A DNA stretch of 64,000 bases from Tetrahymena elliotti 4EA (taxonomy: Eukaryota > Ciliophora > Oligohymenophorea > Hymenostomatida > Tetrahymenidae): assembly GCA_000231825.2 (NCBI GenBank), contig JH720318.1, positions 638,539-702,538 of the forward strand. Reading direction: 5' to 3'. The notes under the pieces were generated by a model. The model saw only the letters and a list, made by a program, of their open reading frames with translations. It searched no databases and was not told the DNA's origin. This document shows, piece after piece, positions 12,807 through 25,002 of this stretch (the first letter of the stretch is position 1; each line of letters opens with the position of its first letter). Made by a program: the position numbers and the translations under genes.

Positions 12807-14252
12807 ATGTTTACCTAGATAAGCCACTAAATTCCTTCTCATATGCCTACTTAGATCCCTCATTCTTTCTAAGGACCTTAAGCTTCATAAAATTAATTAA
12901 TGTATCCCAAGCAAATTTTTCCTCCTTAAGCTCCTTCACACATCTAAATTCAAACCCACTACATTGAGGCTGAATAATAAATCTAACAAGAAATATCCTA
13001 ACTTTAATAACTTTAATTATAGATCTAATTACGCAAATAGTAACTCTTTTCCTCAATTAATACTCCTTAAATTCCAATCTAACCTTATCATTAAAGTGCT
13101 GTCCATCCTATGATGCCATAATATAGTAACTAAAATTTAAATCCCTAAAACGGATATAATATACGTAAAGGACTACCTATGATGGAACAAGAAGAATTCA
13201 ACAGAATTCCTTTACAGATGAAACAAGATGTTCCTATGAAATTTAATAATTATAATTTACCACCCTAGGCCTTTAATATATATATGAATGATCATGCTCA
13301 TTAATAATAATTAAATAGAAAGAGACCTTTTGACAATAACTTTTAATATTCTAAAATTGAAGATCACAGTGATTCTCCAACTCATGAAAATATTGTCCTT
13401 AAAAAGATGTGTACAGAAGAAATAAAATCAGCTACAAGTTTTATTGAATAAAAAATGATTCATTAAAAAATAAATGGATATTAAAACATGAATTTGATTT
13501 ATGGATAATAACCTTTCCCCCAAAAGGGCATACAATCTAACATTTCTGATTGCTCCTCCACACTATCTATTAGAAATAATTAACCCTCCATGAACAATTT
13601 TGGCTTGGATTTGAATAACAATAACAGCTAATGCCCATAATAAAACCAAGGTAAAAATTTCTTAATGATTAAAAGAGAAGCTTAAAATGAACTAATTGGA
13701 TTACACAAAGAGAATTAATAGGATTAATATAGCTCCGAAAATTAAAATTCTGATAAAAGATGCAAAAAAGAAATCTAAAATGACAGCAACTATACTAAAA
13801 ATCTCCTTAAAGGATTCCGTCGCCACATGAACAAGAAATATAAAGATAATAAAGACACTATTGAAAAATTTTAATAATATTTTTATAACAACACACTTAG
13901 CAACGAATTTATATTAACATTACTTGAAAATTCTCCTTACTAGTCTGAATTTGAAGAATTTTTACAAGCAGATCCCTCTTGGTGGATTAAGGAAGCTAAA
14001 ATCAAAGAACCAACCCGCTAATTAAAGTTCTTTGAGACTGTAAAAAGTAAAAACTATGCTGACATCAGAACCAAGAGAAAAGGTAAATAAACCAATAATA
14101 CTGATGTTCCTCCTAAAAATACTAACTCAAACAACTCTGCCGGCTCTTCAGAAGAATAAAACTAATAAATAGAAAACATAATATAAAAAGACTAGTAGAA
14201 CTCAAATCCTTAGAGCTCCAACGAATCTGATAACACAACTAACTCTTAATGA
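12807..14252 (+). CDS. Q/N-rich protein with C-terminal NYTKN/WW domain, paralog 2
   Basis: Single frame of 481 codons from ATG 12807 to TGA 14250. The N-terminal 110 residues are Gln/Pro/His/Ile-rich (MPTQIPHSFQGPQ and onward). The middle is Asn/Ser-rich. The conserved domain begins at about residue 327 (DSNYTKNLLKGFRRH) and includes LSNEFILTLL, SPY, DPSWWIKEAKI and IRTKRK; then an Asn/Ser/Gln tail of about 50 residues. Later in-frame ATGs at 12843 and 13179 are alternative starts. I prefer 12807 because the upstream sequence keeps the same Q/P-rich character as the N-termini of paralogs 3 and 4. A 69-residue reading on the opposite strand over 12847-13056 is a shadow of this N-terminus. Role unknown. 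Confidence 0.87.
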
Positions 14253-16727
14253 TTTTATTCTGATAGTCATCTATACTTCATTGCCATTACTAACAATAAT
14301 ATTAAAAACCTATGCATCTCCACTAACTTAAATAAATTAAATTAATAATAGCTGCACACTTTTACTGCTTATACTCTATAATATAATTTAGAAAACTATT
14401 TAATAAATTTAATCATCTTACTTTGTAAAATGTATATATCCATATGTTTATTCTTTGCTTAATTAACAAAATTATACTTCCTTTAAATACTTTACTTCTT
14501 CCAAAATTTGAATAAAAATACGCAAACTAATCAATGAAGTCTATATTTCAATTTGTGGATTTTATACTTAATGTTATTGTTAATAAAAAAGCTTAGCATC
14601 ACTGAAGTGAGTTGAGTCAATTAATTCATAGAACCTTTTTAATAATATCCTAATTACCATCTGAGAATAGCATGCTATTTTCCATATCAGATAAATACAT
14701 AGAGAAGGTTAAAACTCTTACTGTATTCCTGTAAAATAATTTTTAAATGACATATTTTTGGAAATGGATCCAAAGTAACTAGTAAGTTAATTCAATTCAG
14801 TAAATAAGTAATTAATTTAAGAGGTAAGGGAAAATGGATTCTATTTATTTCGGATAAAGTTTTATTTAAATTTATCAATCTGATTTTTCTGGTTAAAATT
14901 TGATCCTAAAATAATAAAAAGGATATTAATCTTTTTAAAAATATATTTTTAACACATACCCCAAAATTTGAATGCAATATTAATAAAATAAAAATTAAAT
15001 CACTAAAAATGAATTTTTTACCTGAATTCGGAATTTTTTTAAAATTTGAAATAGAATACTAATTTTCTGATATTTTCCTTCTATTTCAAATTTAAAATTG
15101 TATACCTTCAACTTATATTTTATGCCATTTCCAGATGTCATGTTTATCACTCAAATTTGAGTAACTGGTTATGTTTTTTTAGATATTATATTACTTTTAT
15201 TCCTTTCAAAAATATGCACAATTTTTGATAATTTTTCTTCTTTAAATTTATAAGGATCCAAAATATCAATGTCCATAATCATGTTACCTTTTCTCAACAA
15301 AAATACTTATTACAACTACTTTCTTACTTCGACCAATATTCATGATTTAGAAAATTTTTAATTCTCAGAAAAAAAATAAATAGATAAAAGAAATATTTTA
15401 TAAAAGATTAATTTAAAGTTTTCTATAATTAATATGTCTTGTAAAAGGAACAGCCCTTTATGGTTATAAAATGTTACTTTTTTTGGGATTAAATTGAATG
15501 CTTTTCTTTTTTGAAATCCATATTTTTGAAGAAAATCCAGAACAATAACTATATTTTAGATATTAGCTTTGAACAAAAAAATCAAGTATATTAAAGTTTT
15601 TGGAGGTCAAATAAATGAAATGCTTTAAATTTTTTTCCAAAAGTTCACAAGCTCTTGTAATATATAGATTGTAAAATATCCTGTGCGATTTTTAATATCT
15701 AAATGAATTATTTATTATATTTACTCAATTAAATTTTGAAAGCAATTAGAAATTTTTTTTTTTGATGAATAATGCTTAAGCAAGAGTAACCTAAATAAGA
15801 CAATAAATATCCTACTAAAGTTAAAATATTTATTTCTTTTTACAGATAATTATTTTTTCCTTCCTACTTATATTAGAAATAAAATTAACCAGTCCAAAAT
15901 AATTTTTTTTACCTAATATTTTTAAAATTTAACTTCAAAAAAAGCATCAAATCTTATGCAAATATATTGAACGAAATACTAAAAAGAAGTTCTTGTAACC
16001 CAACAAAATTTATTATCTGCTAAAGAACATTCATAGAAATTTAGAATTTTATTGATTAATTTTCCTTTGCTTTTAAAAATATTCCAAAATATTTTGAAAA
16101 AATCGCTCTTAAATTATACAAAAAAATAATCTTTTCAAAAAAAATGTTAAAAATGTTTATTTCAATTTACTATTTTGTTGTGAAAAGGTCAAAGAAAATG
16201 CTTATTGATATATTTTGTTCGATATTTAACAAGATAATTTAATAAATTGCTCTCTTTTATTGTTCTAAATATATCATTAAATTAGACTTTGTTATACTGA
16301 TAGTTGTAAACTCAATTAAACTTATTTAGTATTAATAAACTTTATAAATTCCTTTTGTTTTTCAAAGATTGTCATCTACTCTCTTCTCTATTACTCTTTT
16401 TTTGAATGAATATTACTAAAGAAAAAAAATTTTATAATTTACTCCAAATTATTTGTCAAAATCAAAAATCAGAAAAATACTATACATTCTTCATATTCTT
16501 ACATTATCCAATTTCAAAATTACAATTTTAAGCCATTTGTTCTAAGGTGAAGCAAATTTAACTCATTTTCTTTAGTAAATAAATAATTATAAATCCATCC
16601 TTTTCCTTTTTGATAAAGAAAAAATATAGTTTTTGGATAAAAGTATCCTATCCAAAAAATAATTTAATAAAATATAATTTAGAAATATAAGAAAAAAAAA
16701 TTGTTTTCGAAGAAATTAAAATAAAGA
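14253..16727. other. left part of an 8.9-kb gene-poor gap
   Basis: Homopolymer-rich, AT-rich DNA downstream of paralog 2. No open frame with protein-like composition and no RNA gene was seen. Confidence 0.45.
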
Positions 16728-16848
16728 GGAAAATAATAGTTCTAGGGCAGCTGGAAAACATCAGAAAATTTTGGGGGGTAAAAATGATTATGTGGAAAAT
16801 CATTTTTACCCCCCAACATTTTCTGATGCACTAGACGTATTATTTTCC
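16728..16848. repeat. 121-bp long inverted repeat (hairpin) with G6/C6 tracts
   Basis: Inner arms 16759-16789 and 16798-16828 are 31 bp each, complementary except for one base, separated by an 8-bp loop; each contains a run of six G (left) or six C (right) followed by TAAAAATGATT or its complement. Outer arms 16728-16745 and 16831-16848 also pair (GGAAAATAATA, two mismatches, TCTAG), offset by unequal bulges of 13 and 2 bases. The pairing is seen directly. What it is for is unknown: a small palindromic mobile element remnant, a structured RNA, or a cruciform-forming site are all possible. Confidence 0.85.
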
Positions 16849-19800
16849 TTTATATATTAAATCTAAAAAATTCATTTTAATTTTCTAAAGGAAAAAAGAT
16901 TTGGTATTATTTATGAAAAAAGAAAGCTCAAATAAATTCAACTAAATTTCTCATAAATTCTATCGGTTTTAGATAATTGAGTCATTCTAAAATTTTACTT
17001 TCTTTTTTTAATTCATCCTTTAAAAAGGACAAACATATTTTTTTTTTTTCAAAATAAACTTTCAGAAATTGAATAATTTTGATGGCATCATTTAATTTTT
17101 TTGCAAGTAACAATTAAAAATCAAAATTTATTTAATATCTTTCAAGAAATAATAATTTTTTATCAGATAATTACATTTAAAATGAGATAGATTACTTTTA
17201 AAAAGATGAAAAATCAAATTTAGTATTGTAAGTTCAAAAGAGCAATTAATTTTTGTATAAAAGACATATTTCGAGAAAGAAAATTTACAAAATTAATTGA
17301 TTTAGGTTTACTTCAAATGTTTATTTTTGGTAAACAAATTCAAGTATAAAAAGCTAAAAAATAGAAGAAAATGTTTTCAATTTACCTAAAAATGAAGTTT
17401 ACTAAATCATAATTACTCTCTTTACATATTCTATCTATCATTCCATAAATAATATAAATAATGTATTTTTTTCAAACTTTTTAAAAATGATTCACACTTT
17501 TCTATGTTGCAAAAAATATCCTAATTTTAATAATTTTAGAGTCTATTTAGTAATTCATTATATTTATTTTAAATTAAATTTAGTATTTTGAATATTACTT
17601 TTACAAAAAAATAAATTATTTAAAAGAATTAAAAATTGATTAAATTAAAAAAGAGCTAAATTTTTAGTATTTTTCAAAATAAAATACAAAATAAATGTAT
17701 TATTTTGATTATTAATATTTGAATAGCTTAATCCAATTTTAGAATAACTACTTTGCTCAAATCTTTTCTTTTTCCTCAAAAAAATTGAAATCCATAAAAC
17801 TTATTTATTTAACTGCTGCTAGATTTTATATGAAAACTAAAATAAACTTACTAATTAGTTAAACTAATACAAATTAATCTATAAAATTTATTTCTGTTTG
17901 TTATAATTTTTCTAAGATTACATTTTTTAGGATAGAAGAATTAAATTAAAATTAATTTATTAAATTAAATTCATCAAGCTATAATAATTTAATTAATATT
18001 AAGTAAACTAAAAAAACTAAAAAAAGGAAGAAAGTAAACCTAGATTTTTTAATTTTAGCAAAAAATATTTTAAGATTTAATTTATTCAAAATATGGAAAA
18101 TATTTTGATTTCAGATTCCTAAAAATTGTAAAGTTGTTTCTTGGTTTAATTTTTTTATCAAAAAATTAGTAAAAATACACAAAAAAATATTCAAAATTTT
18201 CACAAATAAAATTAATTTTTTCTAAATTTTTCACTGATTAAAAACTTTTTGATAACTAATTGTCTAATTTACTCAAATATTTCTGCAAGTTTCATTTCTA
18301 CCAAAATTCTATTTTATTGATTATTTAAACTTATTTGATTTTGAATTTAAATTTTTTTTAGCCTAAATAAAAGCAAACAAAAGAAAATACTTAAATCATA
18401 AAAAAAGGAACTTTATTTTTGAAATTTAACTAAGCAAATTTAAATATTAAATTGCATAAATAATTAATATGAAAACCATTTTAGATTAATAAATCAAACA
18501 AATATCATTAAACAAATATACTTCGTATTTTTTACTTAAAAAAAACTCAAATTAGAAATCCTTTTTCCATATATTCTGTACTCAAAATACTGACAAATAT
18601 TGAATTAATGAACTTACTGAAAAATTTATATCAATTTATTTCTACTCAAATAAAAATTTTCAAATTCTTTAAGCTAATTTAATATATTTCATTTCAATTT
18701 TTAATTACTTTTTTCAAAATAAATTTTAATTAAATAAATTAAAAATTAATTTTACAAATAATATCTCATCTAAATTTTAAATAACATTCAGTATTAAAAT
18801 CTTCAAAAAGGATGGTAAACTAACTAATTTCTTTCTAACATACATTTTAGAATCTTCTAAGTAAATTTTTTTGTTTATAAATTATTAGTTTATTTATAAA
18901 AAATTAAAAGTATTATTAGAATTTTTTTAAAGATAAATATTTTTTCAATATTTAATCAGTAAATAGTAGCTAATTAAAATGCAAAAATTTACTTTCACAA
19001 ATCTAATAAGCATCATATTAGGATCACTATTATTTTTTTAAAATCTTTATTGCTGAGATTAAATTATGAAACCTTTTTAATTTTTACAAAGTTATTTTTT
19101 TAAATGACTTAATTCTAATAAAAAATATGTAGACTTTTAATGATATTAAGTCTTACATTTTAGGAATAAAAATTGTTTTAAAGAAGTAAAATTAATATTA
19201 AAATAATTACTGAAACTAAGAAAAAGAAAATGAAAAGCTTTTTAATGAAATGGAACCCAACTCCAAAACCAAATATTTATTAAAAGGTTTTGTCTTTATT
19301 TTTCAAGAAAGTTTTATTTTAAACTATTTTTTTATTTAAATTTTACAAAAAGGTTAAAAATTAATTTATAAAAAAAACTGTTTTTTAAATTAATTATAAA
19401 ATTTAGTGTAAAAAGAAATTAATTTGTTAAACTTTTAAATTTATCAAAAAATAAATAGTTTAATTTTTATTTGATTAGCTTATCTTGATATTATTTTGGT
19501 ATATTATTAGAAATAATCAAATGATAAAAATATAAATTAACTCATTTTTATGGTGGACATGAGCTATTCAAGAATTTTAATAAAATTATTTGATCAAAAT
19601 TTGGTAAATTTATTGAAATAGAAAATTTATAAATTTAATTCAGAAATTTTTTTAAATATGAAAAGGGTTTATTTCTCAAATAGCAGTTGATTTTCATTAA
19701 GGAATTTAAGAAGAATGAATAAATATATTTTATTAATAAAATGCTAAACAACTTATCTACTTGCCTTTTACACTTTGAAAAATATAACTACTTTTTTAAT

Positions 19801-20584
19801 TTAAAGGATTTGAAAATTTGAATTTCTTTTTGATTAGTAAATATAATGAAAAGGGAGCGATTATTTTTGTTGCAAACTTTTATTGTTAATTTATGGTGCC
19901 TGATTTATTTATTCATTAGAGCTGTTGCGTAAACTAAATTTTAAATCATGAAATCGAATTGTTTTGTATTATATAGAGAGAAGAAAATCTTATTACTTAT
20001 TACATAAATAAAGAAAGACAAAACTTAAAAATAAATGTTTGTCTAGATAGATTGATAAAAGTGTGATGTTTAAAATTTCCATTACTCTATATGAAAAATA
20101 TAATTAAAAATATATATTTCAGTGAATTTCTAAAAATTTTTGTTTTGTTCTTTATCTATTAAACAATTTTATTTTTGAGAAATATATTTAAAAATAATAA
20201 AATAATTTCTCATTTTAGTTGAGGTTGTATTGAAAATATAAATCCAAATTTTTTGGAGGTGTTCGGGACACTAGAAATAATTATTTATTTTTTAAAAGAT
20301 AAGTCAAAAACTTTTTTATTTGTTTCTTAACTTTAGAAATATCTTTTTTGTTTGTTTGTTTGTTTTTTTTTGAAATGAAAATAGAGCTAAAGAGAGTCGT
20401 TTGATCTTATAATATAACTTAAATTTCATAATTAAAAACCTCATAAAAAATAAATCTCCTCTTGTCCAAACAAATTTATATTAATTCAAAAAATTCGAAC
20501 AGTAATTTATGAAGCAAATACAATTATCCCTTTGTAAATTTGGATAAAAAGATATGAATAAATGTAGTATTAATAAATAAAAAC
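16849..20584. other. middle of the gene-poor gap
   Basis: About 3.7 kb of extremely AT-rich sequence with no open frame of coding character on either strand. A short GTTT/TTTG microsatellite lies near 20347-20370. Confidence 0.5.
20347..20370. repeat. (TTTG)n microsatellite
   Basis: Four tandem TTTG units followed by a T-run, in non-coding DNA. An ordinary simple repeat. Confidence 0.6.
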
Positions 20585-21070
20585 ATGGCAGTTGTAGAAT
20601 ATAAATAATTTTAGAAAGACATCAGCAAACTTACTTGATAAAGTAAAAAACCAAACTTTAGAATTTATATAGCAAATACAGCAAGTACTTATACACAAAT
20701 ATGCCTATTATGGATCAATAATTTGATTGAAGATCTCTAAATGAATATAAATTTTAAGAATTGTAATCTCAAATAGTCATTTACATTACATTCTATTTAA
20801 TTCTTTTGACAATGATATCAAGTATTAGATAAATTGCTTTCAAGTGGCTAAGAAATATTACATTATTCGCTGTAAGCTCATTTGAAAATAACTTATTAAA
20901 TTTTTTCACATGCAAAAAATTGTAACATGGAAATAAAAAAAGATAATTAAATTAATCGGCTTCACGAAGCCAATGATTTTTTACTTAAGATTGATAGATA
21001 CATACATATTATTATTTTAACAAGCTGGTTGTTTGCAAGGAGGACTTAGATTTATCAAACTAGACTTATT
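20585..21070 (+). pseudogene. possible decayed open frame with in-frame TGAs
   Basis: From ATG 20585 (MAVVEYKQFQKDISKLT) one frame reads on for roughly 160 codons with protein-like segments, for example KKPNFRIYIANTAS and KLLSSGQEILHYS, but carries in-frame TGA codons after about 17, 74 and 76 codons. This could be a decayed gene, exons with introns I could not place, or chance: three TGAs in this length is about what random AT-rich DNA gives. No family is recognised. Listed only because the local composition is richer than the flanking gap. Confidence 0.2.
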
Positions 21071-23139
21071 TTTCATTTTATATTTTTAGGTAAGTATGCG
21101 CAAATATCTCTCAAACAAAAGAGAAACCAAAAAAGTGTAAGAAAAGTAGAAGAAAGTGTAAATAGTTTTTTTTATTCAAGAAGTTCGATTAGAAATTATT
21201 ACATTAGATTATAGAAGATTTTTTAAGCTTTTATCAGTATAGTGATGCAAATTGAAAGACTTTATAATTTTTGCTTTTGTAAATTATTAGTGTTAATTAA
21301 AAATGCAGAATCCGATATTGTTTACATATCAAATAATTAAAGTCACTATTTATTTATGATTAGTTTGTTACTTTATTTTTAGAATGTAAATTGATTTATT
21401 TATAGATTTTCAAAGATTTAAAAGAAAAAACCCCCTATTATCCAAACCAATCATAGGTATGATATCTGATAAGATATTTTTTAAACTCTAAAATATTCAT
21501 ATATATTATTTTAATTCTTTTTGCTACTCCCATAATAAATTTAATTTTATATAACACTTTTTCATTCTAATCTTAAGTTAAATTAGTAAAGATGTATGTG
21601 ATTCAGCAGTTATTTGAAAAATTCTTTTTAAAGTACTTATGTCGAATCAAGATTATTTTTTTTTTGTATTTTTAAGTTTAAACGCAATTAAAAAATTAAT
21701 AATTTTAGTAATTAACCTTTGTATACTCTTAGATATACTGATTTATTTCCTCCGTACATTTAATTTAAGAGATATACACTATTGTCGTGTAATCTAGTAT
21801 CTATAAGCATTAGAAATAAAAATCTGATCACTAATTTTGCTCAGGGTTTTTGCATTACATTTTTATAAATTTTACAAATGTAAACCTAAATCAGGGAAAA
21901 AGAAAATACAAAAGCTCCTGAAATATTTACTATAAATTAAATGGTTTTCTAAGATAATTTAATATATGATCAAAGTTTTTATTGTTCTGCTAATTTGATT
22001 TTTTCCATAGCTACATGTGTATTAAAATGGTTATACAATAACTTGTAAATATTCATAATTTCTGATATTATTTTCTTTTGATGGTATTTAACTACTGAAA
22101 TAATATTATGTTAAATTTAAAAATGTTTGGTTCTATAGAAAATATCTTATAATAAGAGGCCCGAACATATATTACTTTCTTCTATAAGAAAATCAAAGTA
22201 TATTATAGAAAATAAATTTTGATCAGTTGTATGGTAAAGAGGTGGTTATTGAGAATGTTAAATATAGATATAGCTTTTATCCCTTTCAAAACCAAAAATT
22301 ACAAATAAATTTTTATCATTCTCTGAATTAATTGATCAAACTAATTCAAAGTATATTAATTTAGTTTACTAATTTTATCAATCTAATTTAAAAAAATTCA
22401 TTTATCTTCCTTTGTTAACAAAGTAAAATAAAATGAGTATTAATTATAGCTTTTCTAAATAGTTTGCTAAATCAAAAAATTATTATCATTGTGATAATCT
22501 TAATCAATTTAAGAGTATTACAAAAAATGTAGAATGAAAACATCATTTTTTTATAATGTTCTTGGTCTAATTTTATTGATTTGATGAAGTGGGTAAAGAG
22601 CAACAGAAAAAATTTAAGAAATTTTGGTAATAGATATATTAGCAGATAGGATAAAAACAAGTATCATTTTTAGAATTAGAACATAATGGTATAATATTTG
22701 GTCTAAAAAACTAAAGACAAAAAATAAATATTGTTTGAAAAAGGTGGAAATGGGTTTTTTAAAATAAATTTTTTTGAAATAGGAGAAAAGTAAACTTATT
22801 GAGAGTAATTTTAAAATATTTAAAAGTGTGTGTCATATTAGTACTTTACCTATCTTATATTTTGTAGCTGATAGTTATAATTATTGTTATATGCAAGAAA
22901 AGCTCCTTTTTTTTGATTGCGTTGGTCTAATAGAAGATAAAGAAAAAAGATTAAAACTTGTTAACTTCAGTGTTTGTTGATATAATCATTAAAGTAAAAT
23001 TAAATTTCTTGATTAAAATAAAATATAGAAAACTAAATAAGTATACTTAACTATCCAACTCAGCTTTTAAATATAATTAAAAATAATCATTTTAATTTGT
23101 TTTTAGCTTTTTGACTACTAATCTTCCGAAATCTTACCC
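21071..23139. other. right part of the gene-poor gap
   Basis: AT-rich spacer upstream of paralog 3. The last 40 bases before its ATG contain TTTGTTTTTAG, a plausible splice acceptor in frame with paralog 3, so an undetected 5' exon may lie here. Nothing else could be supported. Confidence 0.4.
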
Positions 23140-25002
23140 ATGAGCCATCCTTATAATATACAATCTCTTATTCCCATGCCTTATCCTCACTAAAATATTT
23201 GCTTTTACATTAACAATAACCCAAATCTAATCAATTCACAAAATAACTTTCAATCTGTCATGCCAAACAATATGTGCGCTTAAACAGGCTACAAAGCTCT
23301 AAGTCAATTATAGTACCTACCCATATATGCATAGTAAAATTATTAAAATAATACTCGGTAAATGACAAAAGATAAAATTGAGCAAGAAGGCTAGTAAAAT
23401 TCAGAATATTCCATAATAAATCAATCTTAAAATTATATGTTTACCACCTAAAAAATAAATATATAACCTGGTGTTTCTTTTTAATCTGAAAAATTATAAA
23501 TGAATTCAGGAAATAGTAAACCAGCTTAAATTTAAAATTTGTAAAATATTGATTCTGAGATGAAAAAGTTTCATTCAAGCAATACAGTAAATTATAATAA
23601 TAACCATAGCTGTTTCACTTCAGAAAGCTAGATTGCAGATATAACTTGTTAATCACCTCCATCTTCGCAATCAATAAAAACCAGAAAGAGTCAACACGAG
23701 CTTGCTTGTGCTTCCTCTAAAAATTTTAAATAAAAAGAAACTTGTTCATCTTTTTTTTCATAAAAGCAAGAGTATAATTAAGAAGAAAACGAACAAACTA
23801 ATACTATTTAAAATAGCATACAAGTCAATCACAATAAATATGAAAATTTAATAGCAAATTAATAAAGTAGAAATTTAGAAAAATTTAAATAAAAAGAAGC
23901 AACTCCAATTAAGAATTAAAATTAGTGTGAACATTTTAATAATAAAATATTAAATAATTAATCTATTTAAGAAAATCTCCCTCTAGTAAAAAGCGAATTT
24001 GAATTACCCATCAATTTAAGCTCTAAATTATCTGTAACATAAGGATAATAATAACAATAATAACAACAACAAAAACCATCACAATATTCATAAAGCAAGA
24101 ACACATAAAAAAAATAAAAGAATTAAAATAAGACTGAAAAAAATGATAAATTAAATAATAATAAACAATAAAATTTAGTACAAGATGTCACTAATGATCA
24201 TTTAAGAAAGCCACTATAGTAGTAAGATTCAGAAAATTCTTAGCCATGCATTTTTTAGTCAAAACTTGAAGATTTAGAAGAATTTAATAGCCAGCGCCAA
24301 TCTAAAAATAGCTTATCAGTGAAAAGTCAGCAGTACCGTTCTTAGAATAAAAGCTAATTAAAAAAACACCAAACTAGCAACAATAGCGATGTTATTTAAA
24401 AAACCGTTAAAGCAACCAGCTCATCATATAAATTTGATTTGATTAGTGAAAGCAAAGAGCTAACTGAAATTGACTTCGACTAGTAGCAGTAATATTCAAG
24501 CACTTAAGAGCCATAAATCGTTAAAAAGTACTGTAAATTTAGCTTCATAGCTGATTCATCATAAGATAATAAAAAAGATATGTCTAGTATTAGTAAACAG
24601 TCCGAGATAATTATAATCTGTTCAGTGAAGCCAAAAGATAAAATAAAGAAAAGCAAGCAAGATTATTACAATGACTCTAACTATACAAAGAACCTCCTTA
24701 AGGGGTTCCGTCGTTACATGAAGCGTTTCAGCCCTGATTAGTTAACTTTTTAGCAATTTTAAATATATTTCTCAAATAATCAATTAAATAATGAATTTAT
24801 CTTAAGATTATTCAGCGATTAACTATATTCAAGCTATTTTAACAAATTCTTATCCTAACCTCCTCACTGGTGGATTTAAGAGGCTAAGATCAAAGATGTT
24901 GAAAAATAAATTAATTTTTTCAATCTTTGCAAATAAAAGAAGCTAAACAACATAAAAACTAAGCGTAAAAGCTTTGAAAGACCTTAAATATAATTTGAAT
25001 GA
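23140..25002 (+). CDS. Q/N/S-rich protein with C-terminal NYTKN/WW domain, paralog 3
   Basis: Single frame of 620 codons. The N-terminus is Tyr/Pro/Asn-rich (MSHPYNIQSLIPMPYPHQ). The long middle is Gln/Asn/Ser/Lys-rich, with a run of nine Gln near residue 303 and dispersed Cys residues. The conserved domain begins at about residue 513 (DSNYTKNLLKGFRRY) and runs through LNNEFILRLF, PPHWWIQEAKI and IKTKRK, ending eight or so residues before the stop, so this copy has almost no tail. Compared with the others it lacks the SPY tripeptide (QLY instead) and has PPHWW for DPxWW. The frame is open upstream to a possible splice acceptor at about 23106. No known family; function unknown. Confidence 0.88.

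Noticed and set aside
12847..13056. 69-residue minus-strand open frame
   Set aside because: The plus strand over the same bases is an uninterrupted Gln/Pro-rich N-terminus of paralog 2 in frame with its conserved domain; the minus frame is a shadow.
22236..22250. Near match to the Tetrahymena chromosome-breakage 15-mer (complement strand)
   Set aside because: It differs by a deleted T and other bases; known breakage sequences tolerate few substitutions and no deletions, so this is most likely chance.
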